NCBI GenBank assembly: GCA_016932955.1
Contig: JAFGBV010000152.1
Coordinates: 1 to 7,610, forward strand
Reading direction: 5' to 3'
Source of the DNA: Anaerolineales bacterium
GTDB lineage: Bacteria; Chloroflexota; Anaerolineae; Anaerolineales; UBA4823
DNA length: 7,610 nucleotides
In this document: positions 6,276-7,610 of the stretch, piece after piece
Layout of the letters: each line of letters opens with the position of its first letter
Numbering within the stretch: the first letter of the stretch is position 1
The notes under the pieces: generated by a model
What the model saw: the letters and a program-made list of their open reading frames with translations, nothing else
Databases searched by the model: none
Told to the model about the DNA's origin: nothing
Program-made: the position numbers and the translations under genes

Positions 6276-7352
6276 TCACTTATCTACCTGCAAAGGTAAA
6301 AATCCCTTTCCCAGTACCTCCTGCGCCGGTGTAACAATCACAAATGCCTGCGGATCCTGCGCTGTGACGATCGCTTTCAAGTTGGCGATTTCCGTCACCG
6401 TCAGCGCACACATCAAGACTCCATGCGGCTTGCCGGTGTACATGCCTTTGCCGCTCAACTCAGTCACCCCGCGCTTCATTTTGTCCAGCACCGCCTTCCC
6501 CACCTGTTCTGGTTGATCGGTAATGACCAGTGCCAGATACTGGCTACGTCGTTCTCCATGTCTGAACCAGGCTGACCAGCGCCGGGTCGACTGCCCTGCA
6601 CGCACTGCCTCTGCCACCCCTGAATCATCCACCGCATAGCGCGGCAGCACCTCGCCCGAGGCGGCGTGCATGCCAGCCGTCAGGAAAGCCGTCAGGAACA
6701 AAAATGTATAGAAGATGATACCCACCACCATGAAGAACCAGCCCGGGACGAACCAGAACGAAGCCCGTTCCAGTACCTCAGCCAAATTCTGCGCCGGCTC
6801 CGGATGTAACCAGAGCTTCCCCAGCCATGCCAACCCCATAATAGTATACAAATAAATATAGTTGCGCCGCAGACGGCGTCCCAGTGCTTCCCAATTCGAA
6901 ATCGGAAAATGTGGGTGCAGCAGATTCTCTGCCAGGCTCTCCGCCCAATCGGGGTCAGGCGCAAACGGTGGCACCAGCATGGCGGCAAAGAAATCGGTCT
7001 CCATCAGCCGCACCCGCGAGCTCCACACCTCATAATAGCGGTAACGCCGCGCCTCTATCATCCAGAACAGCGTTACCAGCAGGATGTTAAGCAAAATCAC
7101 TGCATAATTGCCCTCTTGCTGCCCAAAAGCGATGCTCAACGCTGCTGCTGTGGTCACCACCGCCCAGTTTGTAGTCGTATCCAGGCGCGTTCGCCAGATA
7201 TTGGCACGCGAGATCTCCGCCCGGAAGAAATGCACCATTGCGGTGGTGAAATCGTTCGAGCGCAGCTTATATCCACGGTAAGTCCACACTGGCTCAGCCA
7301 TATCATCGCCAGAGTGGGGAGTTTGCCTGCTTTCTGATGGTTCGTTAATCAT
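6276..7352 (-). CDS. DUF2270-DUF2179 fusion membrane protein
   Basis: A 358-residue protein of unknown function with two recognisable parts. Residues about 25-250 look like DUF2270: WTYRGYKLRSNDFTTAMVHF, then hydrophobic pairs at about 62-78 and 83-99, the charged stretch EARRYRYYEVWSSRVRLMETDF (100-121), and a second pair at about 164-181 and 201-225. Residues about 270-352 resemble the DUF2179 domain found at the C-terminus of YitT-type membrane proteins: YLALVITDQPEQVGKAVLDK, RGVTELSGKGMYTG, VLMCALTVTEIANLKAIV, DPQAFVIVTPAQEVLGKGF. The N-terminal 20 residues are polar, so it has no signal peptide, and the soluble domain is presumably cytoplasmic, perhaps sensing a ligand. The ATG at 7352 follows AAGGAAAT; a later Met18 has no ribosome binding site. 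It is divergent from the Fe-S carrier gene. The domain calls rest on memory of family patterns. Confidence 0.82.
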   Translation of the reverse strand: MINEPSESRQTPHSGDDMAEPVWTYRGYKLRSNDFTTAMVHFFRAEISRANIWRTRLDTTTNWAVVTTAAALSIAFGQQEGNYAVILLNILLVTLFWMIEARRYRYYEVWSSRVRLMETDFFAAMLVPPFAPDPDWAESLAENLLHPHFPISNWEALGRRLRRNYIYLYTIMGLAWLGKLWLHPEPAQNLAEVLERASFWFVPGWFFMVVGIIFYTFLFLTAFLTAGMHAASGEVLPRYAVDDSGVAEAVRAGQSTRRWSAWFRHGERRSQYLALVITDQPEQVGKAVLDKMKRGVTELSGKGMYTGKPHGVLMCALTVTEIANLKAIVTAQDPQAFVIVTPAQEVLGKGFLPLQVDK

Positions 7353-7358
7353 ATTTCC

Positions 7359-7388
7359 TTGACTTTCCAGGTTATTTCCTGATAAAAT
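7359..7388 (+). promoter_or_regulatory. Promoter of the Fe-S carrier gene
   Basis: TTGACT (7359-7364), 18 bases, then TAAAAT (7383-7388) forms a good sigma-70-type promoter, with transcription expected from about 7395. Its -35 box touches the ribosome binding site of the divergent DUF2270 gene. I found no clear copy of the shared Rrf2 element here. Confidence 0.55.
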
Positions 7389-7430
7389 CCTTCAAATTAA
7401 AGTTATATCAGACTTGATGTGGCCCGAAAT

Positions 7431-7434
7431 GGAG
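7431..7434 (+). promoter_or_regulatory. Ribosome binding site deciding the Fe-S carrier start
   Basis: GGAG lies six bases before the ATG at 7441 and overlaps the in-frame ATG at 7429. It therefore selects 7441 over the two upstream in-frame ATGs. Confidence 0.65.
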
Positions 7435-7440
7435 CATATT

Positions 7441-7610
7441 ATGACCGTATTAGATGAAACCCAAGTTGAAAGTGTCAACCTTACCCAGCCAGCTGCCGAA
7501 GCTGTCCGTAATTTGATGGAACAGAAGAACCTGCAAGGCTATGCCCTGCGCGTCTTTGTCCAGGGCGGCGGTTGTTCAGGCATCCAATACGGACTGGCTC
7601 TGGATAACAA
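7441..7610 (+). CDS. A-type iron-sulfur cluster carrier (IscA/ErpA/SufA-like), 5' part
   Basis: The first 56 codons of an A-type carrier run off the window edge. Residues 14-32 (LTQPAAEAVRNLMEQKNLQ) form the N-terminal helix. ALRVFVQGGGCSGIQYGLALD (35-55) is the family's diagnostic segment, with the first of three expected cluster-binding cysteines at C45; the C-terminal CxC pair would lie beyond the window. These proteins accept [2Fe-2S] or [4Fe-4S] clusters from a scaffold and pass them to apo-enzymes in the cytoplasm. The ATG at 7441 is chosen because GGAG at 7431-7434 is six bases upstream; in-frame ATGs at 7417 and 7429 lack such a site. Which of IscA, ErpA or SufA it matches best cannot be decided from this part. 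It sits near an Rrf2 regulator with possible cluster ligands, but divergently and with its own promoter. Confidence 0.9.
   Translation, partial: MTVLDETQVESVNLTQPAAEAVRNLMEQKNLQGYALRVFVQGGGCSGIQYGLALDN

Noticed and set aside
6909..7337. + strand reading frame opposite the DUF2270 fusion gene
   Set aside because: No recognisable domain and no ribosome binding site; it is a shadow of the real gene.
7401..7420. Third copy of the shared Rrf2 element before the Fe-S carrier gene
   Set aside because: Only short words such as TTATATC and ACTTGAT are shared, and they cannot be aligned in one register with either copy; this is compatible with chance in AT-rich DNA.

Overview
The window looks like chromosomal DNA of a member of the Chloroflexota, most likely an Anaerolineae-type anaerobe or facultative anaerobe. 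I infer this from the overall flavour of the proteins (a DUF58 protein followed by a TgpA-like transglutaminase, a TauE/SafE transporter beside an Rrf2 regulator, a DUF2270 protein), the moderately high GC content and the AT-rich intergenic regions. No rRNA or other phylogenetic marker is present, so the assignment is from memory of family resemblance. I see no mobile element, CRISPR array, tRNA or phage gene.

Left part, + strand (1-4779): the first 134 bases carry the broken or misread tail of an upstream reading frame. Next comes a tightly coupled pair: a DUF58 membrane protein (131-1432) and a large membrane-anchored transglutaminase-like protein (1432-3783) whose ATG overlaps the DUF58 stop codon. 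The pair is the usual DUF58/TgpA part of MoxR-DUF58-transglutaminase clusters; any MoxR ATPase would lie to the left of the window. An aldo/keto reductase (3808-4779) follows after 24 bases with its own strong ribosome binding site. The block ends in a strong hairpin terminator (4785-4821) that also appears to serve the convergent gene from the right.

Right part, mainly - strand (4830-7352): reading leftwards, a DUF2270-DUF2179 membrane fusion protein, an Rrf2-family regulator with four C-terminal-half cysteines, and a TauE/SafE (TSUP) exporter. The two gaps flanking the Rrf2 gene contain the same 30-base AT-rich element in the same orientation (24 of 30 identical by eye), one in front of the regulator and one in front of the transporter. 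I read this as the Rrf2 operator: a regulator that probably carries an Fe-S cluster or is thiol-responsive, controlling itself and a sulfur-compound or organic-anion exporter. At the right edge, divergent from the DUF2270 gene, an A-type Fe-S carrier gene (IscA/ErpA-like) begins at 7441 and runs off the window. Iron-sulfur and sulfur metabolism is thus the likely theme of the right half.

Nothing here is clearly a wholly new system. The best leads are the shared Rrf2 element, the domain fusion, and the regulatory hairpins between the Rrf2 and exporter genes.
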